The notes below the pieces were generated by a model. The model was not told where the DNA came from. It worked only from the letters and a program-made list of their open reading frames with translations, and made no database searches. Positions 5,553 through 7,345 of a stretch of DNA of 7,345 bases are shown here, in pieces (positions within the stretch are counted from its first letter, which is position 1; the number at the start of each line of letters is the position of its first letter). The stretch is from Candidatus Odyssella thessalonicensis. GTDB lineage: Bacteria > Pseudomonadota > Alphaproteobacteria > Bin65. The stretch spans positions 1 through 7,345 of the forward strand of contig SBBV01000436.1 of NCBI GenBank assembly GCA_005240015.1, in the 5' to 3' direction. Position numbers and translations under genes: made by a program.

Positions 5553-7345
5553 CTAGAGCGACACGCCGTGGTCGCGCGCGAAGGCCGAGAGCTTCGACCG
5601 CAGCGAGTGATCGCAGCTCTCGCGAAGTTCCTCTAGGTATTCCACCACGCGCCTAAGCTCGAGGCTGCGTACCATGGCCTTGACCGGCCCGACATTGGGT
5701 GCCGCCATCGAAAGCTGGCGAAATCCCAACCCGATCAAGGCCATCGCCTCCAGCGGGTCGCCCGCCATCTCGCCGCAAAGCGTCAGCGAAATGCCCTTGC
5801 CGCCGCGCGCCGCACGGCAGGTCTCGACGAGCTGGCGCAGCAGGTTCAAGACCGGCGGGGCCAGCGCGTCGTAGCGCTGGGCGAGGCGTGGGTTGCCGCG
5901 GTCGGACGCGAACAAGAACTGGACGAGGTCGTTGCTGCCGACCGAGAGGAAATCGGCGCGCTCGGCCAGGGCCGGAAGCTGGAACAGCAGCGCCGGCACC
6001 TCGAGCATGGCGCCCACCTTGAGGACCTTCGGCTGCTCGATGCCCTTGGCGGCCGCGCGGCTCAACTCGAGGTCCAACAGGCGCCGCGCTGAGGCGAGTT
6101 CGGCCACCTCGGCGATCATCGGGAACATCACGTTGAGCTCGCGCCCGGCCGCGGCGCGCACCAGGGCGCGCAGCTGGCGGCGCAGCAGCGCCGGGTGGTC
6201 GAGGCCGATACGGATCGCCCGCCAGCCCATGGCCGGGTTGTCCTCGGACTTGTCGCCGAAGTAGGGCAGCATCTTGTCGCCGCCGATATCGAGCGTGCGG
6301 AAGACGACCGGTCGCCCGGCGGCGAGATCGAGGATGCGGGCATAGAGCGTCGCCTGCTCGTCGGCACTGGGGAAGGCCGCGCGCACCATGAACGGGATCT
6401 CGGTGCGGTAGAGCCCGACCCCGTCGGCGCCGGTCTCGTTCAGCATCTGGAGGTCGACGAGGAGCCCGGCGTTGAGCCGCAGCGAGATCGCGACCCCGTC
6501 GCGCGTGACCGCGGGCAGCTCGCGCATCGCGGCATAGGCGGCGCGCCGAGCCACGCGATCCGACGCGGTCTGGCGGAACATCGCCAGCACGTCCTCGCCC
6601 GGGCGCACGAAGACCTGCGAATGATCGGCATCGACCACGACCGGATCGTTGGGCTCCATGCGCGAGAGCGCGCCGCGCACGCGGCCCACGACGGGGATGT
6701 CGAGCGCCTTGGCCACGATCGCGACATGGGCGGTGGGCGAGCCCTCCTCCAGCACGACTCCGCGCAGCCGGGCGCGGTCGTAATCGAGCAGTTCGGCCGG
6801 CCCCATGCTGTGCGCGACCACGACGATGTCCTGCGGGAGATCGCCCGGCCGCTGGATGTCGGCGCGGCCGTCGCCGCTCGCGAGATGCAGCAAGAGGCGG
6901 CGCGCGAGATCGTCGAAATCCGCCATGCGCTCGCGCAGATAGGGATCGGCCACCGCCTGCATGCGCGCATTGTTCTCGTTGCGGACTTTCTCGGCAGCGG
7001 CCTCGGCGGTAAGGCCGCCCTCGATCGCCTCGCGGATGCGGCCCAGCCAGCCGCGGTCCTCGGCGATCATGCGGTAGGTTTCCAGAATCTCTCGGTGCTC
7101 GCCGCCATGCGCGAGCGCGTCGTCGGCCAGCATCGTGTCGAGCGCGCTGTACATGCCGGCGAGCGCGGCGTTGAGCCGCTCGAGCTCGAGCGGGATGTCT
7201 TCGGCGATGAGGCGCTTCACCACGATGCGCGGCTCGTGCGGCACCGCCTGGCCGATGGCAAGGCCGCCGTTGAGCCGGACGCCGGGCAGGCGCAGCGGCA
7301 AGAGAGCGATGCCGTCGGCCTCGCGCAGCTCCTCGGCGCTGACGA
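5553..7345 (-). CDS. ptsP: Phosphoenolpyruvate-protein phosphotransferase, nitrogen PTS enzyme I (5' end outside window)
   Basis: EI-Ntr takes phosphate from phosphoenolpyruvate and passes it to NPr, starting a regulatory phosphorelay linked to nitrogen and potassium status. The open frame runs off the right edge (VSAEELREADGIALLP), leaving about 597 residues. The N-terminal GAF domain, the mark of PtsP as against the sugar-PTS enzyme, should lie outside. The visible part has the NPr-binding and swivelling His domains, with SPTAHVAIVAKALDIPVVG and the phospho-accepting His at 6726-6728. The PEP-binding barrel follows, with GLYRTEIPFM, FRTLDIGGDKMLPYF, GWRAIRIGLDHP, LSVGSNDLVQFLFASDRGNP and the catalytic Cys of TLCGEMAGDP near the C-terminus. 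All key residues are present. The TTG at 7301 is not the true start, since homology continues upstream. EI-Ntr is favoured over sugar EI because of the junction sequence and the alphaproteobacterial context. Confidence 0.94.
   Translation of the reverse strand, partial: VSAEELREADGIALLPLRLPGVRLNGGLAIGQAVPHEPRIVVKRLIAEDIPLELERLNAALAGMYSALDTMLADDALAHGGEHREILETYRMIAEDRGWLGRIREAIEGGLTAEAAAEKVRNENNARMQAVADPYLRERMADFDDLARRLLLHLASGDGRADIQRPGDLPQDIVVVAHSMGPAELLDYDRARLRGVVLEEGSPTAHVAIVAKALDIPVVGRVRGALSRMEPNDPVVVDADHSQVFVRPGEDVLAMFRQTASDRVARRAAYAAMRELPAVTRDGVAISLRLNAGLLVDLQMLNETGADGVGLYRTEIPFMVRAAFPSADEQATLYARILDLAAGRPVVFRTLDIGGDKMLPYFGDKSEDNPAMGWRAIRIGLDHPALLRRQLRALVRAAAGRELNVMFPMIAEVAELASARRLLDLELSRAAAKGIEQPKVLKVGAMLEVPALLFQLPALAERADFLSVGSNDLVQFLFASDRGNPRLAQRYDALAPPVLNLLRQLVETCRAARGGKGISLTLCGEMAGDPLEAMALIGLGFRQLSMAAPNVGPVKAMVRSLELRRVVEYLEELRESCDHSLRSKLSAFARDHGVSL

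Noticed and set aside
7299..7301. TTG as the start codon of ptsP
   Set aside because: The frame stays open to the window edge and encodes the expected GAF-to-EI linker (EELREADGIALLP), so the gene continues upstream.
1..7345. Search for a CRISPR array, tRNA genes, transposase or toxin-antitoxin pair
   Set aside because: No regularly spaced repeats, no cloverleaf-like segment and no such coding sequences were seen on either strand. The window is almost fully accounted for by housekeeping genes.

Overview
The window is a compact, high-GC stretch from an alphaproteobacterium, probably Rhodospirillales-like. I place it from the protein sequences and from a ptsP / rodZ-type / ispG / hisS / prfA gene order; the genus cannot be fixed from the sequence. 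All six genes lie on the minus strand, so the region is transcribed from high to low coordinates. There are no tRNA or rRNA genes, no insertion sequence and no CRISPR array.

In transcription order: ptsP (5' end beyond the right edge, stop at 5553) encodes enzyme I of the nitrogen phosphotransferase system. A 336-base non-coding gap follows (5217-5552), with a weak terminator candidate and a possible promoter. Next is a RodZ-like membrane protein with an N-terminal helix-turn-helix (4353-5216). A 116-base gap with a strong hairpin leads to ispG (3097-4236), of the MEP isoprenoid pathway. A 164-base gap, mostly filled by a palindromic repeat doublet (2971-3079), leads to hisS (1694-2932), hemA (396-1697) and prfA (start at 399, 3' end beyond the left edge). 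The last three genes are chained by two 4-base ATGA stop/start overlaps, so they are very likely co-transcribed and translationally coupled.

Most of this is housekeeping: PTS-Ntr signalling, cell shape, isoprenoid synthesis, tRNA charging, tetrapyrrole synthesis and translation termination. The unusual item is hemA. A glutamyl-tRNA reductase (C5 pathway) is unexpected in Alphaproteobacteria, which mostly make 5-aminolevulinate with ALA synthase. This copy keeps the catalytic cysteine but has changes at several positions that are near-invariant in the family. The gene order also joins two clusters that are separate in E. coli: rodZ-ispG-hisS and hemA-prfA.

I did not find a clearly new multi-gene system. 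The points most worth following are the divergent HemA, the hairpin just ahead of ispG, and the repeat doublet between ispG and hisS.
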